DNA from: Chromera velia
Taxonomy: Eukaryota; Sar; Chromeraceae
Reading direction: 5' to 3'
DNA: 64,000 nt
Assembly: GCA_018398765.1 (NCBI GenBank)
Contig: JAHBMJ010003798.1
Location: forward strand, 1-64,000
The notes beneath the pieces are model-generated. The model saw only the letters and a list, made by a program, of their open reading frames with translations. It searched no databases and was not told where the DNA came from. This document shows positions 10,150 through 21,700 of this stretch, piece after piece. A program made the translations under genes and the position numbers. Position 1 is the first letter of the stretch. Each line of letters starts with the position of its first letter.

Positions 10150-13100
10150 GTAGCCCGCGCCTTGAGAAGCGAATGGTGAAGAGATGCTTAGAGGGTGGGG
10201 GAATGGGGGGTTGGATGACAGACTTAGGAGGAACGAAAAGCGAATTGAGAAAGAGAGATGGTGGACAAGGAAGGGAAGGGAAGAGGTACAGTTGAAGCAA
10301 GTCTCTCTTTCCTTCGTTCCTTTCGTCTTGTGCACATCTCTCTGAAACCACAAGCGAATTTCTCCGTTTTTCTGTCTCTCTCTTCTTCTCCCTCTCTCAT
10401 TTGCGTCTGTTTCGCTTCTACCGCCGTTGGGCTGTCGGATCTCTGGCCGTCGTGGTCGGGGAAAGTCTGTCTGTCGATTGTTTGTCTTCTTTCTCTGCTC
10501 TTCTCTCTCCCCGTCTCCTGTCTGCTTTCTTTCCTGGGTGGGTGGGAGGGTAGGCGATGGGTATTGTTTGTTTGGTTCTTTCTTTCTGTTACTTGTTCGG
10601 GTGACCTTTCTTTTGAAGGAACGGTCGCGGGGTCTCGTCAGGCATGTGTGAAACTGCAACCAGTCTGTCCAACCGGCCTGCAAGGTGCCCCTTCATTTCT
10701 CCCCGTCTTGTAATTCTTCTTGTAATCCTCGGTGCTTGCTTGCGAGCGCTTCCGTTGTTGTATGTCGTCAGGATCTCTCTGGCTGCCTTATCTGTTAGTC
10801 ACGATGGTGGGAGGTCGGTTGAACTTAATGGCTCGCTTGTCTTGGCCTTTCTCTAACTGGGACGGTTTGGTTTCTTCGGGTGAATTTGTTCGTTCGTTCG
10901 TTCGCTCGTCCCCCTGATGGTTTGCGCAAATGAGTGAGTGAGGGAAGAGGGGAGTGGGGTCAGAGTAGATGATCAGTGAAAAGAGAAATGAGGAATGAAG
11001 CAAGGAAACTGACGAAACAAAAGAAATGGAAAGAAAAAGGACGGAAAACCGGTGAAGAAAAGAAAAAAGAAGACATATACTGGAAAGAGAGTGGTGCTTC
11101 TTTAGAGGTGCGTATGGGTGGAGGAGAGACGCTGAGAGGGAACGAAATAAATAACCTGCCTGCCTCACTATCTGTCCTTGACCAAAAGACCAAGTATTAG
11201 CACAGCAAAGGAAGGAACAACGGAAAGAAGAGAATGTAGGAAGGGAGGGTGGACTTCTAGCTGCGTGTCTAAAGAATGCGAAGCACGCCACTGATTTGAC
11301 GTATTTGACTCTCTCTCTCTCTCCCCGTCTCTTAGCCCTTTCTTCTCTTTCCCCTGCCCCCCCGGCTCTCTCTCTCCCCTCCCTCCCCTCTTCATTCTAG
11401 ACATGCAAGGTTGACACAGACGAAACGAAACCCAAAGAGATGACAGATCAATTTGGTACTTCGAGAACGATAAGACTGACTGACTGACAGGTTGGACGTA
11501 CGCAGAAGGAAAGGAAAGGAAATACTTCCAAACGAAAGAACCAAGAGAGGATGAAGCAAAGCACATCAGCACGTTGAGAGAAGGAAAAGGAAGGAGAGGG
11601 AGAGGGGAAAAAGGAAGGAAACATGCATTTCGCAAGCAAGCAAGCCCTATGCTGCCCTTGAAAGAAAGAAACAGAGGACATTCCTGCAACAGAAGGACAC
11701 CGAAAGAAATTCAGCATCACTCACAGCACTGCCTTTCAGAAGCCTTTCTCGCCTTTACTTACTTTGCAAAAGGAAAGTATCACTCTGCTCTTTCTGTTTG
11801 GACTGGTATTGCTCACCTGAAGAGAAGTACTGACTGCCTTGCAAGGTCTTGTCTCGTCGCACTGGATTTCTCAGTATCTGATCGGAAGGAAAGGAAAGGG
11901 AAAAGAAGCAAGCAGACAGCAGTAAAAGCAGCAGCAGTGAGACTACAAAAAAGAAAGTACCCTAATGCCAGACCGATAGAAGAAGTGCAAAGCAAGCAAG
12001 AAAGACAGAAAGACGTACTGCAGGAAGAAGCGATTCGGATCATTTGAAGGTTAGCAGGTAAGCAGCAAGCAAGCGTCATGCATGGGCGTCCGTCCTAAGG
12101 GCAACAACTCGATCGGAGGAATGAATAAACGGGTCTACCGTCATGCCTTGGAAAGAAAAGAAAAGAAACAGCGCGAGAGAGAGAGCGGGTGTGTTGTAAG
12201 TCAATCGTCGGTCAGTCCCTTGCAAGATTGATTGAGGGGTCTGAAGAAAGGAGATGTAAAAGAAGAATCAGAACAACAACGTAAAGAAAGAAATTTATCT
12301 TTCGAAAGGAGGAGGAAGAAGAAATTTTGGTCACTCATCTGCGAGAGAGAAGAGCCCGTCCGTCTGCGTCTGCAGTCGGACCGAATTTAAGAAGCCAATT
12401 TTCGAAGGGACAGAGGAAGAAAGGGACAATAACAAAATGATCAGGCGGACCTTCAGACAGACACCCCTTTTTGCTTGTTCGAAAAGGGGAGCAGATGCGG
12501 GCGGGCTTTTGCCTCTCACTTCAAAACGTTTCGGCTTTCCTTTCTTTCGCCATGCAGAAGGAGAGAGAAAGTCGCTGAACTGTCCCACCGTGTCTGTCTG
12601 TCCGCTCGTCTGTTCATGCACCCATACACCGTCATCCCTTCCTCCTGGTTTGCTCGATCGGTGCGTCAGTCAAGTAACGACGTAGCCGCCTCGTTCGCTG
12701 TACGTCCATTCTCTCGCCGCCTTCTGACTGTCATATCTATCTGCTGTCGGTTCTCGACTTTTTGTCTTACTCTCTCTCTCGGTATGAATGACTAAATCCA
12801 TCCATCCGCCTGCATGCATGCCACAGCCGCCACCCTCTCGAATCGAAAAACCAGCATGCAACCAATCCTCCCGACATTTCCTCGATCGCTACACACAAAC
12901 ACTGTAGGGCGCTGTGCAGAAGATTCTGTTCCTGGCAGGGTCGATGCATCAAAACCCTTCAGCCATCCATGCATGCATGTATGCACGCGCATGCTCTTCA
13001 CAACACACTGGTCGGTCTGGTCACCTGTCTGCCTCCGCAAGAAGGCCTGGAGGCCCAGCTCGCCAGTGTGTCCACCAATTTGGGTCGTCAGCCACCGGGG

Positions 13101-14393
13101 GTTTTCTGGCCGAGTTCCGTTGTTCTTGGTTGGGACTTCCGTTGACCTCGATCTCGATCGCTGCGTGCATGTATGGGCTGGCTGTGTCGACTCGATCAAG
13201 TGTGTAACGTGTCAGATCGATAGCAGCCCGGTCGGCAACCGATTGAGAATGATTTAATCCATTCGACTACCGCTCCCGTACTGCATCAGTGTTTGTCATA
13301 TGAATGGAAGTCTAGGTGACCTAGCTAGGTGACAGCGTTATTATCGGCAATTTATCACCGCTAAATCTAGCGCTAAATGTGCATGCTAGATAGATAGAAA
13401 TGATCTGACTCAACATAGATACTAATAAAACTATTATTATATAAGTTAGTAATTATATATTTTAACTTCGTTTCTGAGTTCGTTTTGTCATAGTGTGGAG
13501 CCGTCTAGAGCCATCCTCTCAACAGCCCATTACAGCGTATCTTCATGGTAGAGATCGTTCATCACTCAACCATAGAGATACACCTGTTAAAAATTGATCT
13601 TTTCTAAAAAAACCTTTATAATAATGTATGGTTTAACATTTGTTTAGAGGGCCCGTTCGAAAGTACCTTCAATAGCTTCAGGTAGGGGGGCCCCGAGGGT
13701 GGGCAGTTATCTGGAGTATATAACTCTAGATAGAACTCCGACAACAGTAATTAAGAGCATATCTAGTAACAACAGCCTTTTAATATACTAGCAGCGCTCC
13801 TGTTAGTTAGTTAGTTAGTTAATTAGTTAGTTAGTGAGTTAGTTAGAGGATGCCTAACCTGACTTGTAGCTATTGGTGCCAATTTGTGCAGCAGTGTTCA
13901 AGCAACAGTTATTAATATATTAATAGCAACAGGGGGTATACGATCGAAGCAACACGTCGAAGTATGCAACACATTCTTGCAACAGAGTCGAATGCATGCA
14001 TCAGTCTACTCATCTGACATATGAATGCGCATGAGCAGCAACTGCAGTCATGCATGCAATTGCATGCAAGCTATATGATGCAACTCCTATATAGACGTAC
14101 CCATCTCGATCGCCGTCTTCATGCATCTATGCTGAGCATCATATATGGCATATATCAAGCTGAAAGAAGTCTGAAGACGACATTCCTCATTGCAAGACAC
14201 AGAAAGGAAGTTGATCCTTTAAGATTAATCTTCACTTTTCTGCATAGCCTCCAATCGGTATTTATCCTACCGAAGTATATATTTGTACAAGGGTACCCAC
14301 TGTCCAACGGTGAGCAGGCTGTACAATCAACATTTGAATTTGCAAAGCAGCCTCACTGTTCCCAGCCGCTCTCAATCAATCTGTGGAGGAGAG
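10150..14393. other. Gene-poor stretch: 3' UTR of the cold-shock gene and AT-rich spacer
   Basis: Positions 10150-11300 are pyrimidine- and purine-rich tracts that look like 3' UTR and flank. Positions 11450-12330 are strongly A/G-biased on the plus strand without a convincing exon. Positions 13260-14020 are AT-rich, with a (TTAG)n run at 13803-13850. No ORF here showed protein-like composition with splice signals. Confidence 0.5.
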
Positions 14394-16741
14394 ATGACTG
14401 ACCCAGACATGCACCCAAAGTCGTTGGAGGGTGACAATGTGCCTGGAGAGACCTCAGGTGACGGTTTTGATTCCTTGGTAGACGGTGTCGTTCCCAAGTT
14501 TGTGTTGCAGGCAGGAAGGCTTGATGGCCTTCGAAAGGCCACAGTCCAGATTTTGGAGGCAAGAACGAAAACAGAAAAGCTGCTTCTTCGTGCACCCAGA
14601 GTGCCTGTGGGCCACGTTGCTGATCTCTGTGATGTCGCCTTTCTTGGCCTCTACCATGCTCTTCTTGATTTCGCGAGGCAGCTCATGGAAGTCTGCTCGC
14701 AGCTTGAGAAGGCGTGTGACCAATTTGAAGAGGAGATGATAGCCCTTGGATGCCTTTCCGTCGAAGTTTCCGACGATGGCCATGCGCTTCATCTGCATGC
14801 CAATGGGAAGGCAGCTGCAGATTGTGAGGCGATTGTACGCGACCTGCTGATGGTGAAGGGTTTCTTATGCAGTGCACTTTCGTTCTTTTGCGTCCGCAGA
14901 CTGCTTCCTGACAGGTCTGAGGACGTTCTGAATGATAAAAGAGTGCCTGATGAGAGGACCCCGGATGCTCTCACAAAACATACAGGGCCTGAAAGGGAGG
15001 GGGAAGGCGTTGCCCGGTTCGCCATTGACCGTGTCCGCAGCATGAATTTCTCTGGTGCGCGTCTCCTCAGCATCTTGTCGTCGGGATGGCCTCGCCTCTG
15101 TGAGCTGCTCTGGAGATGCGACCCTTTTTTGTGGGGTCTCAAGGAGTTCCTTCGCTTGTCGACATCCATGACAGGGCGCATGACTGCAGAGATAAGCAAA
15201 AGGCCCAACCCTCCCGCAGTCTCCCCCTCGACTTGCAAAGACAACAACCAAACACCCCCTTCTGTTTCTGCGCAAGTTGTCTTGCTGACTGCGCGCCTTA
15301 TTCGTCTCTTGTCGAGATTTGTCGTCCCAGAGGTGCACCACAGGGGGGCCGTACGGGCTCTTCACGGCTGCACGGATCCCCATTCGGGCCCCCAGACTTC
15401 CCAGGATGCCAAAGCAGATTTGGGGATTTGGCGCCTGGTTCGTCCCCTCTATTGGGTTGCAGAGAAGTTCGCCCAAATGAACAGCGGTGTAGATTCAGAA
15501 ACCGAAAGCGATAAGCGCATTGAGATTTGGGGGAAGTATGTACGTATCTTGGAGCGCTTCACCACGCTTCCGATGATGGTGCAAAGCACAGCAGAGCGGT
15601 ATTATCCAGCTTTTGTGTGTACTGAGTCTGCCTGCAAAGATTTTTGTGTCTGCGGCAAGACGCGTGATGCGATCTGCCTTTGTCAGGATGCCACGCAGTG
15701 TCCCGTCAGTGACGGGGCCCTCGACCCTGAGGTTGCTCATTTCAGGGCGAAGGCTTTGGAGATAGCCATGCAAAATCGGAAGGCAGCCAGAGAAGTAGAG
15801 GAGGGGTACCTCGAGCACCCAGACAGAGCCCTCTCAACGCTCTTGTCAATCTATCGAAACCTCAAAAAGCCCAACTCGTCTCCCGGTCAGTTTGTTGCTC
15901 TACTGATCCTCAAACTCTTCTCCACACAACAACAACAGCAGAAGCAGGAACAGCAACAGCAAAACAAGAAGAACCGCATTGTCCCAGATTTCAATATCAA
16001 TTCACCGTCTTCCGATCTTTCGGATTTTCAGCGCAGTCTGCTTTCGTGGTTGCAAGTCAAGACCAAGGCAGTCGATCCCCTATCGCTCCTCACTAATGTC
16101 CCTGTGACATCTCTCTCCCTGTTCCTGAAAGAACAGCCTGAGGAGGCTCACAGAGCTGTTGCAGATTCTATCTCCCATGACTCTCTCGGGGCTGGAGAGG
16201 GGGAAAGGGAGAGAGCGCAGGCAGCAAAGAACCTTTTGGAGAAAACCTGTACGTTTCCCGGCAGCGATTGTGTCGTGAGGTCTGGCAAGGAGATCAAAGC
16301 AGCATGCGCTCTCGCCTGCACTTATTGCGGGGAAAACAGAGTAAAGGGAAAGAGAAAGAAGCACTGTGCAGGCTGTAAATTGGCTCTCTACTGCTGCCGC
16401 GCCTGTCAAAAGCGCGACTGGAAAGGAAAAGAGAAGGGGGAGGGGGAGGGGCGGGGGGGGGGCGGGAAGGAACCGAAGGAAGTAGGAGGGACACAATCTG
16501 ACAAGGAGGCGCCTCCAACGGGTTCCGATGAAGGCAGCCATCCTGAGTGGGCGTTCAGAGGTCGACGCGTTCGTGTTGTAGAGGACCAAATCGGATACAC
16601 CGAGAGAAGCCTTTTGTACGGGAAGGTCGGTCTCTTTCTTTCTGTTCATTCTCCTCCCAGGTGAACTGGCGTCTCCCAAAATACATTGATCAAGCAGATT
16701 CTCTTTCTATGTTTCCTTCAGGAGATAATGTTGTTCTCTGA
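14394..16741 (+). CDS. MYND-type zinc-finger protein
   Basis: Likely a protein-protein adaptor. MYND fingers bind proline-containing peptides in nuclear or cytosolic partners. The ATG at 14394 was chosen over the in-frame 14283 because the sequence becomes protein-like there (MTDPDMHPKSLEG). Residues 1 to about 630 are helical and unrecognised, with a Gln/Lys tract at 15930-15970. The MYND finger lies at residues about 636-680: CTYC, then CAGC, then YCCRACQKRDW, which has the C-x2-C pairs and the C-Q-x-x-D-W end. A Gly/Lys-rich linker follows. The frame ends at TGA 16662 unless a 35-nt intron (16626-16660, gtcggt to cctcccag) is removed. Removal keeps phase and extends the protein to TGA 16739-16741 with a natural-looking tail (VNWRLPKYIDQADSL). 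I favour the spliced form. No SET domain is seen. Confidence 0.75.
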
Positions 16742-17049
16742 GTAGCGTTTCCTTCCCTCGGCTCTGAAGCATCCGTCATGCATGTGTGTCTCTCTGGGTG
16801 TGATCCACTGCATGGCAGTCAATCAGAATAGTGCTGCAATCCAAGACACTCTCTCTTCTGCTGATTCTTGTATCCTTCCGCCCTCTCCCCTCACTGCTCG
16901 TGATATCAAACCTGATTGACTGAGAATTCCTTTTCCTCTACCGCCCGCTCTTGCCGTTTGCTTTTCCTTCTCTTAACTTTTCTCTGCTTCCGTTTCTGCC
17001 ACACACACCTTTTTGTGGTGTCTGGATTCCAACAATCAACCACCCATTG
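16742..17049. other. Short spacer between two plus-strand genes
   Basis: Pyrimidine-rich on the plus strand. An in-frame extension of the next gene to an ATG at 16951 exists but reads Phe/Pro/Leu-rich and looks non-coding. Confidence 0.4.
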
Positions 17050-17949
17050 ATGTGCACGGAGGAGGGGACAATCCTCGGGTGGAGGAGAACCAAGGAGCCC
17101 CCCCATTCCCTGCGAGTCCAACTCGACCCCCCCAAAGATGCCTCCGGGTCCGATCTGCGCGGTACGGTCCTCGATTTCGTTCCGTCGGCTTTGGTCCCCA
17201 TTGCCCCCTTTCACCCAGTCAAATTACAAACCCCTCTCGCAGATGCCTTGTTGGAATTGGAGGAGAACGTTGAAGAACAGTCTCCCACCCTTACTCGAGT
17301 CTCCCACAAAGATGCCTCCGAGTCCGATTGGTTGGGTATGCTCCTTGATTTGGTTCCGTCGGGTCTGGTCCGAGTCAAATCACAAACCTCTCTCACAGAT
17401 GGCTTGTTGCAATTGAAGAACGTTGAAGAACAGTCTCCCGCCCTCACTCGAGTCTCCCACAAAGATTGCTGCTCTCTACTGCAGAAGCACGCCCACCCTG
17501 TTCTCTTCTGCAAGAGCGAGCTTCCCAAGAGCCTTTCATTTCCACACGACGGGACCTGCCGACCAGGCGATGCCCCAATCGACTCAGACTCTTCTCCTAC
17601 TGACCTGCCCCTTGTGAAGGACGGACACCCAGACGATCCAACAGACGTTGCATTCAACCAGTGGTGCAAAGCAAACCCCGAAGTCGACCTGGCTTGCGCA
17701 CGCGTCCAGCAGAACGTTTTCCGCGTGACAGAGATAGAGCTGGCTGGTCTCATCGACCACAAGGGAGTGCCATTTGTGATGGTTGGAATTGACAGGCTCA
17801 CCATCGAGGATTTTCTCATCCTTATGAAAGAGGCACGAGGAACGACGAAGGGTAAGAGCAAGGAAAATGTAAAAGGAAAGGCACAGCCGAAGGCCAAAAA
17901 CCCGAAAGGACGTCCACACCGTCGCAAGAACACCTGGAGTTGGAAATGA
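17050..17949 (+). CDS. Hypothetical protein with an internal duplication and a basic tail
   Basis: Unrecognised, 299 residues from ATG 17050 to TGA 17947-17949. Two diverged copies of a unit of about 58 residues follow each other. Shared landmarks are KDAS-SD, a VLDFVPSAL/LLDLVPSGL core, a K-QT-LADALLELEE/K-QTSLTDGLLQLK segment and a repeated VEEQSPTLTRVSHKD. A globular-looking segment follows (TDVAFNQWCKANPEVDLAC, then a VPFVMVGIDRLTIEDFLILM core). The last 35 residues are Lys-rich and may be a nuclear or nucleolar signal. It may instead be a downstream exon of the MYND gene 300 bp upstream, since both point the same way, but no splice join was found. Confidence 0.55.
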   Translation: MCTEEGTILGWRRTKEPPHSLRVQLDPPKDASGSDLRGTVLDFVPSALVPIAPFHPVKLQTPLADALLELEENVEEQSPTLTRVSHKDASESDWLGMLLDLVPSGLVRVKSQTSLTDGLLQLKNVEEQSPALTRVSHKDCCSLLQKHAHPVLFCKSELPKSLSFPHDGTCRPGDAPIDSDSSPTDLPLVKDGHPDDPTDVAFNQWCKANPEVDLACARVQQNVFRVTEIELAGLIDHKGVPFVMVGIDRLTIEDFLILMKEARGTTKGKSKENVKGKAQPKAKNPKGRPHRRKNTWSWK

Positions 17950-18745
17950 CGGGAACAAACTGTAGACAAAAAGGTTGCTGCAAAATAATAAGTGTCACAC
18001 TGGCATGCTCCTGGTCAAATCATACAATGTCTGTACTAGCGTCTGTACTACCATCTGTAGTCTTTATGCTTTCGATGAACAAAGCGTAGTATTGATTTCC
18101 TGGTTTATACTGAGTAGTTCAGTAAGAAAGGTTTTTATTATTTACTAACTTTCTGGCTAGCTTTATAATCAAATCTACAATAGTTTTACATTAATTTGAT
18201 CTTGATTAATTTGGCTATATTATAAACGTGAATACTAGTAGCAAAAATAATCAAAAATACTATATGCCAGTAGAATTCATAAATTTATATGAATTGAACC
18301 TCTGACCTGACCTTTAAAGCTATATTAAGTTTTGGCGCACTGTTTTGCATCAAATACTCAGTACACAAATATACTAGTATGTATATTATATACATATACA
18401 TATATATATGTATTGATATACGTACTAATAGCTACAATTTTTTTTTATACTTTTTATTAAACACATAGATTGCTAGATAGATTGATGGATTGATTGGTTG
18501 ATTGATTAACGAGGCCCTGCTGTCTATAAATAATTTTTTAAAAAAATTGCGCTCTTTTATTTAAATTTAAGGAGAGTGACACCCAGCTCTTACCAGCTCT
18601 CCAACTATACCGATGACACCCAGTATAAAATGCAGTGACAACTCATCTTTCAATTGTCGTTTTGTACCGCTCTAAGCAAAACAGTCTTATTTTGAAGCCT
18701 CATGCAAAGCCAGACACAAGAGGAGCTTCTGATTCACCCCAACAA
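17950..18745. other. AT-rich spacer between convergent genes
   Basis: No gene seen. It contains a (TA)n-rich patch at 18360-18425, GATT/GATA runs at 18470-18510 and long A/T tracts. It separates the stops of the 17050 gene (plus) and the helicase-PARP gene (minus). Confidence 0.6.
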
Positions 18746-21700
18746 TCACCGCCTCTGATACGCAATCAGATATTCAGCATAAATCCGGCTACCATGAGGC
18801 TGAATGATCTCGCGGTACCGAAATCCGCCGCCCCCCCCCGCAAGGAGACAATGGTGCCGCAGCGGAGGGCTCGTTTCGGGGATGAACTGGAGCTCGTTTT
18901 GATTCGTAAATGCACTAGAGTTGCCTGAGACAAACACACCCATCAGCACCCGACAGAGGAAAATGTAGAAGACGTCACCTTCGGGTTTCTTCTGTCCGCA
19001 TTCTTTGTAGAGAATTGTTTCCTCAGCCCCACTCGGGTCGAAGCTGCTGTGTGCAGACACGTATTGATCCGACTTCCCCGCGTCTTCTGCGAAGTACGTG
19101 CCCGGACCGAACGCGGCAGCCTTGTTGAAGCGCTCGTTTAATCCCTGCTGCAAGAGCGACAGCAGGACCTCTTTCTTCGTCCCATGCCAGAGAAGAAACT
19201 CATTTGCCTCTCGCTGCCTGAGGGTGGATGCACAAGGGAGGCTCTTGCACGCTTCCACCAGATTAGCGTTGATGTCTGCAGGACGGAAGACACCCTCGGC
19301 TGTTCGATTGACAGCCGCACAATTCTCCCTGACTGTCTGTCTTTCGGCATCAAAAATCTGCCATCGTCTTCGGTTCTCGATCCGCCATGCGCAGGCGAGC
19401 TCCAGTCTGCTATACCTCCCCCCCACCATTTGATCCCGACCTTTCCCGAGGAACCCCGAGGGAGTCGCATCGAGAGCGCTTTGCAGAGCCTTGCGAACTG
19501 CTTTGTCGGATTCTTTCACGGGGATGAGATGAAAACCCCGGAATGTATCGCTTCTTCTGCCCCCGTCCCCTGTGGGAGCAACGGCTGTGCTACGCGTCCA
19601 ATAAGGCGGCACACCAAAGCCTGACGCGGGGTTCGCCTGGCGAGAGACCTCGACAATGTATCGAGGCATGGCCTGTGGCTCTCTCTTCAGGACGAACACA
19701 TCCCGTCTCGCGTCCTTACTGTTATCAGCGCTCCTCAGAGACTCTCCTGGCCTCTCGGAGGCGGACCCTGCCTGAGCCCCTAGCCACACAAGAGAGTCAT
19801 GTCGCAACCCGAAAGCCCATCTCTTTTCGACGAGGTCTTTGCGGGCAAACTCTCTTCGGGAGAGGGGCTCCATAATCTTCACATTCCCAACTGCCGCCTC
19901 AAAAACAACGAGGAAGGCGGATTTCCTCCCATCCTGCTCTTTAAACAGACCGGAGCTCTTGTGTGTCTCGAGGTCGATCTGCCCACTGAGGAATCGGTAG
20001 GGCGTCTGTCGGTCAGAATCATGGGAAGGAGCGCTTGCCTCTTCGGAGGGGAGGGCGGCAAGGCTGAGGCTCTTGGCCTCTTGGAGAGACGGGACGGATG
20101 CGAAGAGGTACGTGTTCGGTTGTTGCGGCTGCTTCAGATGGAGTTTTGTGTCGATGAACAGTCTCTCTGCAGGTCTGTTCAGGACAGTCCACACGTTATC
20201 TAACCTGAAACTCCACTCAGACGACACACTTTTCTCCTTCAAAAGCAGACACACCTCTTCCCTTTTCGCCTCGTTTCCCTCCACCAACGAAATCCCCCCC
20301 CCTTCATGTGACTCTAGTACTTTCAGCTCTGCCTCCAAATTCTGTTTCACCTTCTGTCTGACTTCCTTTTCAAGCTCCCTCCTTGCTTTTGCCTCTGCCT
20401 TCTGAATCTCTTTGCACTGAGCGCAATCTTTGGGAGACACACAATCTTGGAAACACTTTCGGCCTTGACACGGGTGACCGCAAGCAAGCGGAGCACAGCA
20501 AGGGGCGTCGCATTGCGGCTGCTCTGTACTGCTGCAGCGCTTCTTTCCTTGGTGCCCCCCCTTCATACAGCGAAAGGGGACCAGGGACTCACACGCACTC
20601 TCAGGCTGGTGGCACTGCCTCCTTCTCTTTGTGCCACATGCCTTGCACCCCCATTCTATCAACTTGGTGCATTTGACGGCGCTCTCTTCCTCCCAGCACT
20701 TTCGCTGGAGGGCACTCCTGCAGCTGCCGCATGAGAATGACATTTTCGAGGGGCACGACTGCATCAAGCGCTCATCTGTCAGGAAACACCTGCCTGTGAC
20801 CAGCTGCTGACAGCGTATACACACAATCTTCCGATCTGCCTTACATGGGATCTCTGCCGGGTCCTCACGGCACTCCCTGGTGAGCGTGTGGTCCCCTCTC
20901 GGACAGGGAAAAGGGACTGTGTGAGAGCATTTCACCTTCCCGTGGACATTGCTACTCAGGGGGTGACAGGTTCTCTGGCAAATGTGTCCTTTCTCACCGC
21001 ACTCCATCTGAACCCCGCAAGGGGCTTCGCAAAGGACTTGGGGGAAGTGTTCAACCACACTGAGGGACGTCCTAAAGGTGTGGGTGACGGGGGCACTTGA
21101 TTTCGAGTTCCGCACCCAATGCATCACTCTTCTCAAGCGAACGGAAAAGGGGTCCCCACACACGGGATGGCTGCGCTCCTTGGTCTGCAGACCTCTTTCG
21201 GGCATAGGCGAATGTCTGCCTGTCCCCTATCAACACCGTCACACGACGACTGCGACTCTGGAGGACATTTCTTCGAGCAAGACCCTCGGCTCCCAAGTCA
21301 AGAAACCCCACATTCCTCTCTGCATTGCTGCGGGTAAGAGAAACAACCACCACCCCCGCCTCACTTCCCTGAAAACGGTCGACAGGGGAAACGCGAACTC
21401 CGAGAAGGTCGGGATTTTTGCCCACGAGGCGGCGAAGAGTTGCCACCTGCCCTTTGTAGGGTGCCAAAACGACAACGTCTGAGGGATCTTCCCCCTCGCG
21501 GATGAGAAACGAGACGAGACGGACAGTGCACTCGGCCTCTTTCAAATTTGAGAACCCCCTCTCTCCCGTTGTTTCTGGGAACTTTCCCTTCGTATCCCAA
21601 AAGAAAATCGGGGCAACGAGAGCCTGAGTGTCGGTGAGTGCCCCGACTACTTCGATGTTGTTCTCAAGATCTGGGTAAATGTCGAGAAGGTGCTGGGAGA

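Noticed and set aside
9531-10683. Minus-strand ORFs antisense to the cold-shock gene
   Set aside because: The plus strand has conserved RNP motifs and consistent splice phases. The reverse frames are open only because of GGC/GCC repeats.
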